This document shows, piece by piece, positions 1 through 12,659 of a stretch of 64,000 nucleotides of DNA; the stretch's first letter is position 1, and each line of letters starts with the position of its first letter. This DNA comes from Alectoria sarmentosa (Eukaryota; Ascomycota; Lecanoromycetes; Lecanorales; Parmeliaceae), in assembly GCA_009733775.1 (NCBI GenBank), contig WOGZ01000015.1:62001-126000 (forward strand), in the 5' to 3' direction. Below the pieces are notes generated by a model. It saw nothing but the letters and a program-made list of their open reading frames with translations, made no database searches and had not been told where the DNA came from. The position numbers were made by a program, and so were the translations under genes.

Positions 1-165
1 TTGGAAGATACAGCCAGCACCTTGCCTCGCTTCAAGGGTTGGCTCGGGCGCTCTTTCGAGTATATCGTATAATGCTGCAGGAGTGGGCGCTGGCATGGGT
101 TGTGGAAGAGCAGCGACGCCTACAAGTACTGCAGATAGCCCTGCAACGCACTTGAAAAGGTACAT
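1..165 (-). CDS. Secreted protein, N-terminal fragment
   Basis: The first 55 codons of a protein running off the left edge. It opens with a short basic start (MYLFK) and a hydrophobic stretch rich in Ala, Val, Leu and Gly ending near ALPQP, which is a classical signal peptide. A proline-rich segment follows, then an acidic stretch ending EARQ, a common fungal propeptide end before the mature domain. The last visible residues are GAGCIFQ. The start is the only ATG in frame after the upstream stops. The family cannot be assigned because the mature domain lies outside the window; a secreted hydrolase or a small cysteine-containing secreted protein are both possible. Confidence 0.6.
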   Translation of the reverse strand, partial: MYLFKCVAGLSAVLVGVAALPQPMPAPTPAALYDILERAPEPTLEARQGAGCIFQ

Positions 166-1205
166 GATGAAGCTATCAAGGAGAAAGATATCTTCTTCCA
201 ACAATTGGGAGCGAGCAACACATGCGGAATGAATGAACGAGAAGAGAGAGGGAGGGACAACTAAAGGACCCCGGAAGCAACTGCGGATCTTGTAGATAGG
301 GAGGAAAGTGAGACTTATTAATACCAACACATGGGGATGCAGTTCGTCATTCGACATTGAGGCAGAGCGAGCATTGAAACCTTTCAGGGCGGACAAAGAA
401 GACTTCAGACCAACCCACAGGTAGTACTTCAATTTCCGAGAAGCAAGTCGTCAATACGGGTGCTCTGAAGTACTGTGCGGGAGTACTTGCGAGCTGGCCA
501 ATGTTCAAGTGGCATTGAGCATCAAGGGAGTTGGATGATTCGATTTGGTCTAGGAGGCGACCAGGTGAAACCGCCCAAAGACTAGACTGCGGACAGCAAG
601 TATGACGTTCAGATCTAGGATCAGTAACAGGTCCGTTCCGGGGCCAACACTGTGGGGGTGGACCGGAGACTAACAGTCGGGAAAGGGACCACATGCTTGC
701 AAACTGCGTTGGGGGCCGATAATCCTGATCGTTATCCTGGATGAGGCTGCAGTTGGGAACACGCAACTGCAGTCGAATATGACGTACAAGAGCGGTTATG
801 CAAGGAATGAAGTAATTAGGGGAACGAGGCTCCTAACGTAGGAGTGACATGCTTGTCTCCGTGAATTGGAAAGAATACTACCACCGGACGCTACTTAGGC
901 TGGCCAAGCGGCAGCTGAACGACATCCTTTGAGGCCGAGCGTCAAGTCAAAGGAGCTTGTTGCGGCTATGCAAAACAGCATGGACATTGGACAATGAGTG
1001 AATAATAGACTTTTCCCTCTTGTATGATGAAATGGCTTTGAGAAAAGAAGAGGAATTGATCGGTGGTGACTGGTGCTTACACAATCATCAGGGAGTCAGG
1101 GACGAGACTTCTGGCGGTAGCTGGCGCAACTCACAAGACTTGCCCGGCTTATTGTTCTCGCTAGGTACTAGTACCAGTACTAGTACTCACCTTAGGGTTC
1201 GGATC

Positions 1206-1545
1206 GCCAACTTGGCCCCAGGATACGCTAAGCTATTTTGGGCCCCAACTTGGTATTCCGATGATACACCAGTCGGGGACCAAAGTCGTGTCTATATAAT
1301 ACTCTGTTCCCTTCATCTATAATACAATATTCATGGGATTGAACCAATGGGATGGAAGCCGGTCTTGGGCTCAAGACATCCTGGAGAAGTCAAATCACGG
1401 CGACAGCGAGGTCCTGAATGGGCTTATCGAGGAGCAATGATATCACATCATGCTATCACACCACGATATTGCATGATAACAAGGGGATTAAAGCCATGAA
1501 AGGATGGTCAAGTTTGGCTTACAGTCGGCCAACATGGTCCCAATA
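1206..1545 (-). repeat. Dispersed repeat, copy A (inverted)
   Basis: This stretch read on the minus strand aligns along its length with two other segments of the window (about 2312-2645 and 41018-41363). The clearest blocks are the end with CCAAGTTGGC, a block resembling GACACAACTTGGGTCC, and an AT-rich centre with several near-palindromic TATCA/TGATA motifs. Copies are clearly diverged. No coding capacity is visible, so this may be a non-autonomous element or a solo LTR. Boundaries are approximate. Confidence 0.65.
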
Positions 1546-2311
1546 ATGGTTAACAGTTTGGTCAGTGTCTCGTGGTCCTTGAAGGGCGTTTTCTAAAACT
1601 CCTGATGCCGCGGTTGATGAATAACATATACTGTACCTTTACCACTTGTCGCCGGTTTCGCATCTAACTACCCCCGTAACGATGCTCCGAAAGCTATCGA
1701 GCTATTGCGCAGGTCAATGGGGTTTCCGAGATGGTTTCTATAGACAAACTCAAAGGTCAGCTTTGGGCGGCAGCTGAGACCCTTGATAAAGGCTTTGGAT
1801 TTGTCGAGAGAATAAAAGTTGCTGGGTAGATTATCAAAAGATACGGGGTCAAGAGAGTGGAGTGGTGGAGTGAAAATACTTTTTTACTGTAGAAGAAAAA
1901 AGAGGGTAAAGACTCAGCGTAAGAGGCGCGGATAGAATTTGGTTTGGCTGTGCGGCCCGCCTTTGGACCATGTTGGGGACCCGTACGCCAGCTCAATCTT
2001 TGATTCCTTTACTAATCTCTCTCCCATCTACGCCCAAGATGGAAACTCGCCCATTGAAGCCTCTTGAATGCAAGAAGGAAAGAAAAATTAACAACCAGCT
2101 CAAAGAGTTCCTTTAACATAGACACGTCAAAAATCGAAGCCCTTCCAGACTTGCCAAGACTATGGGGCCCCATATCTATGCTTACCACCGTGCCTCACCG
2201 TGCCATAAGGGTTTCACCATCATCTGAGCCACTTGCTGCTGTCGTCCCACAGGGTTGAGGCCCCATCGGAAGTCACATTGTGTTCGGGGTTGTTCTCTTG
2301 AATACTGTCAA

Positions 2312-2645
2312 AATTTGGCCAGCTTGCCAAGAGCTTGCCAACGTCCATCCTGCTTACCAATATACAATATCACGGTATAATACTATAGCGTGATGTCATT
2401 GTATGGTATCATCGCCTCTAATCAGGCCCGTTCAGGATCTCATTGTGGCCGTCGTTATGGCTTCTCATGGAGGGTTTCGAGGCCAAGAATCGCTTCCTCC
2501 CTATGCTTGAGTCCCAAGAGCCCCCTTGTTCATGGGAAATCTGGTGCCCCTACACAGACACAACTTGGGTCCCCGACCATTGGGACCACATTGGGACCCA
2601 TTATCCCTAGCCATGCGTATCCTGAGGCCAAGTTGACATTCCCAA
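2312..2645 (+). repeat. Dispersed repeat, copy B
   Basis: Same family as the copies near 1.2-1.5 kb and 41.0-41.4 kb, in the same orientation as the latter. Shared blocks include GTCATCG/GTTATGGCTTCT-like sequence, CACAGACACAACTTGGGTCC and the terminal GAGGCCAAGTTG. Sequence between copies differs by many transitions, as expected for old or RIP-mutated repeats, though I did not count dinucleotide changes. Confidence 0.65.
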
Positions 2646-4007
2646 CCCTACTCAGAGCACATCCTGCGGGGCTAAAAATCGGTATCGACCCGTGAAACAG
2701 TCTAATTTGGGCACCGTATGTACACATGCTGATGTCATAAACATCTCTTGACCCTAAAACTGGCCGAATCGTAATTGTGGCAAAATCCTTGAGCATGGTC
2801 GGAGACCAACATCAAGTAGGCTACGTTAAATAGCCTAGTCACTTCGGTAGTACTAATTTCAACTCAGGATATGCTTCCTTTGAAACTTGAAACTTATCGT
2901 CAATGATCACTTCTCTCTGAACTTCTGTTCGTGAAGCCGTCTGGTACCGTCCCCATTTCTTATGTAGTTCGACTCGTGAGGGCCGCGACCATGGTCTGTT
3001 TCATCGCAAGCTCGCTTTGTAGCCAGCCAAAGGACTCATCGGCTTCGGGAGGTTGCTGTGCTACATATTCACCAATGCGCCCACAAGGCAGACACGACCA
3101 GACACATGGTAGGCACTATGAAAGTTATTGCTCAATAAAGAAGCAGGATTGAATATCACGCAGTACTCTGGAGTTCTATGGCCGCTGGACGTCATAAATC
3201 CGTACTTTATTTTCACTGGTCTCCCTCTTGACCTCTGTTCCACACTATCTATCAAGACTCATCTTTTCTGGGATGCCATCATCCTCAGATCAAACTGCAA
3301 CCCTGACGTCGCGGCTGGAGCAGTAAAGAAAAGAAAGCAGTCACCCAGTATTCATAAAGTGTTGTTGGCGTGTAGCATGCACCCTAGCAAACAGCAGTAA
3401 TCCTGCTTTCGAACAAACGGGCTCGAAGACAATGATTAACCATGCTTTCAGCTGGAGGCTGAACCTTATCGGACAGTCAGTTAAGAATCGCTTTGCCAAG
3501 GAGGCTCAAGCATATCGACACCTTATGTCAAAAATTCAGTAGAGCGATGTATAGAATGGATGACTTATCCTCACCAGGCTCCCCTGGAATATGTCATACT
3601 AATTAGGTAGCTGGCCTGATGAGGAGGCTGGGAGGAGGGCGGGAGCCCTGATCTTGACACCTTCCAACGTCCATCGCAGGATGCAGATGGAGTTCAGCTT
3701 GGAAGATGGTCACTGGAAGATTTGCTCTCCGTCACCCACCCTGCCGCCGGAAATACCCCGGAGCGACCTCGTCACGACGACGCGGTGACGCGCTATACCA
3801 AGTCGAGGTTTCTGCCCTCGCCAGCGTCGAATCTTTACCGAGAATGCTCGAAAAAATAATAGATTTGAAGATGCTAAGAATGACGCTAGCGAGAATGTTG
3901 ACGATTTGGGGTTTGGGTCAACAATCATGACCAGGTAGCGAATGTTCTTGACACGTATTTCATATCATGATCGATTGTGAGATGGCAATGCCCTCATGCT
4001 TCGCTAC

Positions 4008-5924
4008 TTACTCTATCTTCAAAAGGTCGTACTTCCCACCTGTTTCCTCCAATGCCTGCTCAACCTTTTCCATGATCGCTAGCACTTTCTCTTCCTGCAA
4101 CCTTTGACCGACAACCTGGATTGCTACAGGTAGTCCGTGCATCTTTTCTGCGTCATAATGCTGGTATGCACCCTTGGCTACACCATTGAGTTTGTTGAAC
4201 TGGAAAGTTGCTGGTAGCTTGTCGAGGACTTTGTTTACGTGGGTGATGGGCATGACACCGCAGGTGTAATCGAGCTAGCTCAAGTGTCAGCATCATGGCC
4301 AAAAGGACCATGTTGTAGGAAGGGGGAACAAAAGCTGACCAAATTGAATAAAAAAGTATACCCGCAACTACTAACCGCCTCCCTCATCCCACCATGCGGC
4401 ACCGCCGGCGTCGCATTCACTGGCGTCAACATAAAATCTAATTCCTCCCCTTTCCACCATTCATGCCAGCTTGCCTTATACGCCTCTCGTTTAGCTACCC
4501 ACTTCCATTGCTCATATGCGGTCTTCTCGCTCCAATTCTCCAGTAGACCTGCCCATACGTTATCGCGCTTTACATACTTGACCCAGAGGTAGTAGAGGTA
4601 TTTGAAAGGCCGTGGGATCTTCATGTATAGGGACATTTGGCGAGCACCAGGGTCGTTGGTCTCACCGGTACGGAAGAAGGAGAGGAACATTTTACAGCCG
4701 TCGGAATTGAGGAGCTGGGAGGCGATGAGGAGGGCGGTATAGGGGGAGGGTGGGGAGACGTCGACGAGGTTATGGCCTTGAGAAGAGAGAGCGGATACAG
4801 TGCGTTCGAGGGCACGGGCACAGGCTGGGGATGGATCGACAACTCCTTGAAATGGCGTTAGTAGAATGTTTTCAGGTGGACAGATCCTGATCTGTTGGTC
4901 TTACCATCTGTCCTCATAATGCCGATCTTAAATTTCTCGGTCTCTTTCGCTATTCGCTCTTCATCGGTCCGCCACTCAATAGGGTGTACACTATGATCCC
5001 ACAACCAGGGCTTCATCCCAATCAGACTCCTCGAGAAGTAGACTAAATCTTCCAGCGTCCTTGCCATGGGGCTGAAAACACTCGGTATACCCTCCTGTCC
5101 AGGCATACTCGTGTTCATGCCCATTTTTGGCCAACGTCCCGTGCTACATCTTAACGAATAGATACCGGAAAAATGTGCTGGGATTCGTACTGAGCCTGCA
5201 ACGTCAGAGCCAATGCCGATGCGGCCCCCACCGTAGGCAAGAAGGGCAGATTCGCCGCCCGTAGATCCGCCGGGGGAGTAGTTCGTGTTATGTGGATTGA
5301 GGCAGCGGCCCCATACATCGTTAGAAGATTCGAACGAAAGAAGTGTAGTGGGTAGGTTGGTTTTGACGTAGGGCACGGCTCCTAGAGACTGGTATCAGGC
5401 CAAGCCGTCGAACAAGGGCAATAAAGATTGACCAGCAGCTTTAAGTATCTTGACCAGACTGCCATCTTCGGAATAAGGTTTGCCTGTATTGCGCGAATAT
5501 CCAACGCTGACATCGAAGCCGCGAACCGCTATTGAGTCTTTCAAAGATATAGGTATGCCTGCTAAGGGGCCCTCCAAATTGATCTCGTTTTCTGCCCACG
5601 ATTCTGCCTCGGGCAGCATGACTTCTGTGAGACAGTTGATCTTCTTGTGTGCGCATATGGCGACTTTGCCGTAGGTTCGAAGGATGTCAATCGGTTTGAG
5701 GACTTGATTATGGACATCTTGAACGAGACTCTCGATGGGCTTTTCCAGTATTCCTCGGTCCTGAGAGGATATGGGAAGCTGGTAGGAGGGAGGTAGGTTG
5801 GCGATACGGGTCGATCGTTGAAGCTGTTTTTGTTGGCTGAGAAGTGGTTAGCTTGCTATTAACCAAAATTGTTAGAGATTCACCATGCTCGGCGATGCTC
5901 GAAATAATCGAAGGGCGGCAGCAT
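4008..5924 (-). CDS. Amidase (amidase-signature family)
   Basis: Putative amidase hydrolysing a carboxylic amide, of the fungal acetamidase-like group. I join five exons: 5884-5924, 5433-5836, 4905-5381, 4340-4845 and 4008-4274. All junctions are GT-AG and keep frame, giving 564 residues, the usual family length. The Ser-cisSer-Lys catalytic triad is visible: Lys113 in SLKDS, Ser188 in GGSTGG and the nucleophile Ser212 in SDVAGSVR, where the common GGS is AGS. The N-terminus (FEHRRACQQKQLQR) and C-terminal block (LDYTCGVMPITHV) also fit fungal members. There is no signal peptide, so it is probably cytosolic. The substrate cannot be read from sequence. The first exon of 41 nt is the least certain part. 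Confidence 0.88.
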
Positions 5925-6369
5925 CTTGAGTGCTACGACCAATATAGGTCATTCACACACCTCTAGAAAGGAACTGTGTATGAGAGGAAGAGACCGAGGA
6001 TAATGGTTTCCTCTCTCCGCAACGGTGATTAGATAACGGCTGTACATTCTATACTCGGCCTAGCTTACTCTACATTTGTCGCACCTTGGGTAATGTGGAA
6101 GGCAGTAGATACGGTACGACGAAATAGATTGTCTTGCAACAAGAGAACAAAAATGGCAAAGACGGTCCGCCGGCTTTCTGTCAGTTGTAGCAAGGTCGAC
6201 ATACGTGCTTCGAGTAGTTTTCTTGCTCAGACGCATCCCGGTTGGGGTCTTCATCTAAGGGGCACACCAAACACAACAGGGAAGACCATCCGAACTAGGA
6301 TGGCACCATCCGAGCCGTTCAAGCCCTTCGTCATTCTTCTTGGACAGTCTCCTGTCCCTTCTTGAGAGT
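5925..6369. other. Intergenic region
   Basis: About 445 bp between the amidase start and the end of the 2EXR-like gene. It should contain the amidase promoter; I see no clear site or further gene. Confidence 0.5.
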
Positions 6370-7397
6370 CTAATGCTCTGCACGATGGTCTACACATTTT
6401 GCTCGACGACCAGCCCCGAATTTCCTAACCTCCTTTCCTTTTTCTCGCATTTCCTTCTTGATATTGTACTCCGCCATGAATCCCTTGACTCCCTCGGGCT
6501 CAAGCAGCTTGCTGCGTAATTTCTCTGCAACCTCTCGTTGCTTGTGAACAGACCATCGGCTCGTCGATTGCTCTGCGTCTCCAGATCTGTCGGCTATCAC
6601 CACAGTGGCATGTTGCAGGTGAAGCATTTGTAATGCTCCGAAGGGCTCCAACTGAGGATAATCCAAGAACAAGGTTTGGCGAGAAGCAAACAGCCCAGTT
6701 GACGACGCGTCTTCCTCCCGAAGTATAGTCTCATCAGGCCATGATGCAAGTCGAACCAAATCCTGATCGAAACACAGGTGAACAGTCTTGAGGCCTTTCA
6801 ACTTCTCCAAGAGGCGGATTGTAAGCACACGCTCCCATTGTTCGTAACGGTAACTAAGCCAGTCGATGCTGATGTGCATCTTCGTCAGTTTTCTCTTTTG
6901 GAGAAACGTGAGCTTGCTCATAAATTTCTCGAACGATGTTGGATCCTCGAAGGAGAAAGTGTTCGTTGACCAAAGTAGCAGGTTTGCCTCTTCGTACATC
7001 TGTCGACTCGCACCAAGCATTGATAGGTCGAGCGCCTTTTTTTCCCGTTTTTTTCAATCACGGGAGTGTTGCCATACTTATCCCATAGTCTACACTCTTC
7101 ATGGCGCTCTTCGCAGGTGGAAGTATAATACTCGGGTGAATCTTTTGGTGGTATCTTGTTGTACCCAGAGCGAAATTCCTTGTACGCCTCGTTTTCCGAG
7201 ACAGTAGCAACGCATATAGCATAACGAAGTTCAATATCGCATTCAAATGTGAGATCGGCCGAGTCGCATTCCCCGCGATGAGTCCATTTAATGTGAATGA
7301 ATTGATCATTTAAAACGAATCGGAACATTTTGTCACGGAGTTCAACGGGAAGTTTCAACAAAAGAAAGGTCGAGGCAACACGATTAGTATTAAAGAT
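6370..7397 (-). CDS. 2EXR-like fungal protein, apparent frameshift
   Basis: The N-terminal part has the pattern of fungal 2EXR-domain proteins: a hydrophobic lead (STFLLLKLPVELRDKMF) then about 100 residues. The second part starts LGASRQMYEEANLLL and contains TNTFSFE, the conserved continuation of the same family. The two parts lie in different frames. They meet at A7 tracts at about 7042-7060, where adding one base would join them; no GT-AG intron I tried restores the frame. The gene is either decayed or carries a homopolymer error. The upstream end is also unresolved: in-frame sequence starts at a possible acceptor at 7398, and a short first exon with ATG at 7499 is possible. The function of this family is unknown. 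Confidence 0.6.
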
Positions 7398-8709
7398 CTT
7401 AATTAAAATGCCCCATGAAGTTCAAGTAACGTACATTGCTTTAGTCAGTGGTGACCGTGTGAAGGTTACGCTTTGTCTTTTTCTCGACGTCGTAAGCATG
7501 GGCTTTTCTACCTCTGCGGAAGCTTTCTAACACACTGATTCCGTGATTATCAAGGATCTTTTCCGTGACCAAGTCCGGCAAAGCAGGTGCACGCCGAGTA
7601 AGCAACAAGGTATCACACCCATTATGATACCTACACCGCCATTTTCATATATACACCCTGGAAGGCTGAGACCACCCCATGCGACTAGATCAAGGTGGTA
7701 TTACATGGCACTTCAAGATCTGTTGGATTTCCTCATTCTCACACCGTTCACTTCTCTATGAACTTCATGTAATAGCTCAAGAGTTGATAGGACTTGCGTT
7801 ATCGGCGCAGATCCATCTGAGTGTCGTGATCAGTCTATCGACGCGCAGAGAAAAAAATTGAACCCTGATCACCTTGTGCGTTTTGATTTGTTGGCCGTTG
7901 TTATCTCTGCTGTGTCATGGGTCGACCATCATTTCGGCCTTTCAAATCCCAATGTGCTATAATTACGGCAGTGGTCTGATATATCTCCTTGACAGCGTTG
8001 TTGGCAAGGATAGAAATATCTCCAGCGTAGCGTCTGCTGTGGCAGAGAGTGAAACCATCCATTCCATTTTGCCCGTTTCTATTCCTGCCTGGACGAAGCC
8101 AAAGAAAGCCACAACCCTACTAGCCGTTTGAGATCATATCTCTAGCTACAATGCCATCAAGCAGGTTCTGCGACCTTAGTGGGTGGCCTCTTGTCGCCGT
8201 TTGGTTGGCCCGTGCTTTGAGGTTGTTTAAGCGCCCACCTCGGTAACATCCGAAGAGCCTCACTCTGAGATTGTTCGACTATTGGCCGAGACGCATTATC
8301 ATTGAGCAAGCGTGAAACTGTCTATCCATGGAAGATTTACATCTTTAGAAACATCTTGAAGCGAGTATATTGGTAAGACATAGTAGCCGTTGGAGACTGG
8401 ATGTCTCCAGTATTTAAGACGAACAAGATACCTCGCTACATGTCTCTTTTCTGCATCTGAACCACCGTCTCTTACAAGTTTTCTCAAAGCATCTCGTCTC
8501 TCGTAGTTTCCTTACCTCTGTCTATTTCCTTAAGACGTTCATTGCAGCAAGTCCGCGCCAATCGCTACATCAACACCAATCCATTCCACGATCTCTACAT
8601 TCAATCTCCTCTCTCACCACGCCTGCTCCTCCTAGTCTCTCGCTCTCGATCAACTTAATCACAGGCTTTTCCACCTTTCTTTCTTCAGGCATACTTCCCA
8701 CCTCTCGAA
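7398..8709. other. Intergenic region with pyrimidine-rich leader
   Basis: No gene recognised. The last 250 bp before the membrane-protein start at 8710 are strongly C/T-rich with CATCAAC-like motifs, typical of fungal promoters and 5' leaders of well-expressed genes. Confidence 0.45.
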
Positions 8710-9386
8710 ATGGCTGGACCCGATTATGGTGCCCTTGGAGCAACCTTCAAGATTGTACGCTTGCTACAAGTAATCAGTCTCCTCGGCTGCATTGGCATGG
8801 CCGCGAACTTCATCTCGGAAATGGTCTCGCAAGACAACTCCCCGTCAGAGGAACTGGTCGGCACCCTCAGCGTGGTGGGTATCCTACTGCACTTTGACAA
8901 TATCGAAACTAACGCCTGCATCTTAGACTTGCATCGCCATCCTGTACTGCGCCATCACTGTCATCCTACACATTGACAACATCCTCCCGTACCTCATTAA
9001 TACTGGTGTGGACGGTCTGATGCTCATCGCCTTGTCGGTTGTCGCTATTGTCGTTGGCAAGCCGCTCTCGTACTTGGATTGCCAGGCCGTCGGCACCTCC
9101 AGTGTTGCTGAATCGACTTCTCAGTTGGGCTCTGAGCTCAAGGATACGTTCAACAAGCAAGGTGAGAGAGTTGTATACAGCAACTGGATTGGTGCGAGCA
9201 AGACGACATGCTATGAGATGAAAGCCATCTGGGGCTTGAGCATTGCACTTTGGTAAGTTCCTCTTGCATTGTCGTCGTCCAGCATAATAGCTCACAGACT
9301 TCAGCATTCTCTTTGCTTTCTCCGCCATGTGCAGCGTATGCCTTTGGCGTCGTAGCAAGAACGTCCCTCCTAAGGACATGGCTTGA
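8710..9386 (+). CDS. Four-helix (MARVEL-like) membrane protein
   Basis: Three exons (8710-8874, 8927-9252, 9305-9386) give 190 residues with consistent phases; intron 1 has a CTAAC branch site and intron 2 a GTAAGT donor. Four hydrophobic segments are visible: near residues 15-35 (LLQVISLLGCIGMAANF), 55-75, 85-105 (GLMLIALSVVAIVVG) and 160-180. A polar loop lies between the third and fourth, and the tail is short and basic (WRRSKN). This topology and size fit fungal MARVEL-type proteins of the plasma membrane, but there is no diagnostic motif. I cannot name a specific function. Confidence 0.75.
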
Positions 9387-10584
9387 GCAGGCTGTGATAG
9401 GCGACGATGCGGATATGAGGATACATTATCGGAGTAGGACCACCAAAAATAGACACTCATTTGGCAATTGATTGGTTGGCGTCCTGGTTGGGAGATTCGG
9501 TGCTGAAGCCATAGAGCTTGGCCTAATAGACTAATGAACGTTTCAGAAACCATGTATTTACCTGTGGAACAATGTATTCCCTAGACCTTTTCCTTTTTAT
9601 CCGCCATGACTTCGAGCCTCGTTGTTTTGTATACACTCCTACAGCCTAGTGGCTTAAGTTGGGGGAATGAACAGCTCATACCCCACTAGGCTTATTCCCG
9701 GCGCAGGCCTTCGTCCGAGGGGCCCTTTCAGATGTAAAAACTTAATCCCTCGACAGGTTGGGAAAAGTAGTGTCCTCCAACGGTTCTTCACACCACAATC
9801 TGACTTTGCGGTGCATTATTGATTGATAGCTTGCATGAGCTTATCTTTTGCAGGTCATTCATTTGCTGGCAATGGAATTCCGCGTTCGGGTTTGAATGAC
9901 TTTCTCCATACTATTTCGTAGGTAGTGATAGTACTCTGTGAACAAGAAGGGTCGGCAACGTGTGGGGGAAAGTAGATGGCGCAGACCTCGGTGCACGTGA
10001 AGAAAGACAGGATGATGACAGCCTCAAGCCCGAGGACCCGGTCAGCTCAACAAGCCATCCCAATTCCCAGAAGCGTGGGACAGAAAATCCCCATTTTGTG
10101 GAGAGTTTACCGACAGAATCTTCCCGCCCCCGGCTCTCCGGGGAGGTAGGGATTTAGGCTTTATGATTGGCTTCCGGCGAGTCGGATCTTCAGATTGTTT
10201 AATGCAATCCCTGGATTCCCTGGGCCGTTCCATTAAATCTCTCCCATCAAACTTTTCCCCTCTCGACGCTATTATTTAAGGCATCCATTAAGTGACTACC
10301 TGACTCTTGCCTTAAAAAATGACCCCTCGGATGGAGAGATAGTTCCATCATTACTAACCTTGGTGATGTGGCACTTCTACTACTCTGACACCGCTCATGA
10401 TTTCTCTCTCTATATCTCACCACCGTTTCCCTTCTTCACCACGAACCTCTCTTCCCCAATCCTCAAACACGCCGTCGCCTTCGCCTTCGCCAAGCTCAAA
10501 GCGGATGACGAAATTATCAAATTGCACCCATTTAACCCATAAACACCAAGACCCTCGGCGAAGCAGTCGACTCGAGTCATATGG
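9387..10584. other. Intergenic region with small hairpin
   Basis: About 1.2 kb with no recognisable gene. It holds the terminator of the membrane protein gene and the methyltransferase promoter. A perfect 10-bp inverted repeat (AGCCTAGTGG with CCACTAGGCT) lies at 9643-9652 and 9683-9692. Confidence 0.5.
9643..9692. repeat. 10-bp inverted repeat (possible hairpin)
   Basis: AGCCTAGTGG at 9643-9652 is exactly complementary to CCACTAGGCT at 9683-9692, leaving a 30-base loop. It lies about 260 bp after the upstream stop codon. Role unknown; chance is possible. Confidence 0.5.
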
Positions 10585-12098
10585 ATGGCTTCAGGCAGTG
10601 AGGATATTCCCGTCGTGAGATCAGCCTTCTCCTTTGAGTCCTTTGCACTCTCATAAGACTGATGCACAGTAGGATTCGAAATACGACGATGATGGAGACG
10701 CTGGCTCAATATTCGGAGACTCTTCGTGAGCAAACACACCCGATACATGCTTGAGCCGAACATTATCTGAAGGCATAATAGCCAGATGTCCTTGGCGAGC
10801 GACCTAGAGCACTACCGGATTGAGAACGACAGAAGGTACCACACCTACCGTAAGCTCAGACAGCTCATATCGCACATTGAACCGAAGCAGCTCGCTGATA
10901 CAATTAGGCGATGGCGCTTACTGGATTCCTCATGACGATGAAGCTCTACGACTCGACCAGTATGCGTGAGCCTACCCAGAAATTCTTTCTTCTTGACGGT
11001 TCTGATAAGTCGGCCCGGACGTGCAGGCACCATATGTTCATCCTGACGCTCAACGACAAGCTGTTCATGGCACCAATACATAATCCGAAAAGGGTCATGG
11101 ACGTGGGTACTGGAATAGGGATATGGGCATCGTATGGTCCACAGCTCGGCCTTAAAGATCGCAGGACTGACGTCTCGTAGAGACGTCGCAGACAAGTTTC
11201 CAGATGCAGAAGTGATTGGTACACCACCGAATCATCACTCCATTATTTTCTGTACTGACGCGTCAATTAAGGAACCGATCTCTCCCCGACCTTCAGGGCA
11301 ACCCCGGCCGAAAACCTCCACTTCGAGATCGACGACTGCTGCAGCGAATGGGTCTACCCTCCCAACCATTTCGACTACATTCATGTCCGGTACCTCTATG
11401 CTAGTATCGCTGACTGGCCCGCCTTCTACAAAGAATGCTTTGAGTGAGCACAGCCGTCTCTAGACTCGCCTCACCTCCATGAACTAATCTCGATGCCTCG
11501 CAGCCACATCGTCCCAGGCGGTTACATCGAGCACAGCGAACCCATTCCAGAGTTGATAGCGGACGACGACTCCATCGCTCCGGACGACATAATGCATCGT
11601 TGCTCTGAGCTTGCGATCGAAGCTAGCCAGAAGTTTGGAAAGATTATCATGATAGCGCCACTCATCAAGAACATGATTGAGGAAGCAGGCTTCGTCAACG
11701 TAGTGGAAAAGAAATACAAGTGGCCTATTGGAGAATGGCCCGTTGATCGTAAATTGAAAGATATTGGACGGTGGAATATGCAGCATTGGCTTGAGGGATT
11801 AGATGCTTGGACCTTACGGCTTTTGACACAGCACTGTGGGGTAAGTCGAAACCATGGACAAATAAGATTCAGAGGTTGAAAACCATATACGGCATAATCA
11901 AATGCGGCTGACTGCTGAATAGTGGACGTCTGATCAAGTAAAGGCGTGGACGGCCCAATTGCGCACATCCATTATGAATCCAAAGCATCATGCTTATCAA
12001 ACAATGTATGTCTTGTTTCCAGAGTTACGTCTCAATGCTTGAACGATAGAAGTGACAGGCTCAACAGAACCGTTGTCTACGCTCGGAAACCGGCATGA
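10585..12098 (+). CDS. LaeA-like SAM-dependent methyltransferase
   Basis: Class I methyltransferase of the large fungal LaeA-like (Methyltransf_23) family. I join ten exons: 10585-10614, 10673-10725, 10782-10849, 10908-10959, 11027-11131, 11181-11218, 11272-11443, 11504-11840, 11923-12005 and 12068-12098. All splice phases agree, giving 322 residues, the normal length. Motifs in order: an acidic N-terminus (KYDDDGDAGS), HYRIENDRRYHTYR, the SAM-binding DVGTGIGIW, PDAEVIGTDLS, DYIHVRYLY, PGGYIEHSE, the conserved WPIGEWP and a C-terminal ITVVYARKP. The substrate is unknown. Family members include secondary-metabolism regulators and pathway enzymes, and no cluster surrounds this one. The 30-nt first exon is the weakest call. 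Confidence 0.9.
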
Positions 12099-12659
12099 CA
12101 CCTCTTCATCTTTTTGATGCTCACGATCAGATATGGGGGGGTTTTTTTTCATTTCAGTGAAGAGAAATCTACATTTTGCATGGCATCAGCGCACAGCGTT
12201 ACGATCACGAGTTTCATTGTTTCAGGAGTATTTATAGAACAATCTTTGGATGCATGAGGTGAAGCGGACGGTTATCGTCCATCAAAGACAAAGTGATGCC
12301 CGATCTGAGGCATCTGTATCGTTAACGCTTAACGAATTCATGACCATGCTTTGCACACAGACTCGATGCATCTAACTCATCGATATCTGAATCCTGTCTA
12401 ATCGTGAGTATGTCTGCCAGCTCTACGCCTTCTTTGATCACCGTCCATTCGCTCTTCCTTCCTCACTCCTGATCTCTTCGGCGTGATCCTTCCTTAATAT
12501 TCATATAGACCAACTCATATCTCACATTTCAGACAACAGTTACAACTTTCGTCGTGGCAGCATATTTCTCCAATGCTCTGATGTCCTCGCTGCTGTTCCA
12601 ACAACTGGGTGTACCACACCCTCCCGAACACATATATAATCTCCATACTCATCGCCTTT
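12099..12659. other. Intergenic region
   Basis: Convergent 3' ends of the methyltransferase and the molybdopterin synthase small subunit. It includes a G-run followed by a T-run near 12136-12150. No gene seen. Confidence 0.5.

Larger units (their letters stand above)
166..4007. other. Gene-poor stretch with repeat copies
   Basis: Nearly 4 kb without a recognisable gene. Reading frames are short and none resembles a known family. The stretch contains two copies of a dispersed repeat in opposite orientation (listed separately near 1.2-1.5 and 2.3-2.6 kb). The rest, including 3.1-3.9 kb, shows nothing I can interpret; it may hold decayed transposon sequence. Confidence 0.6.
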
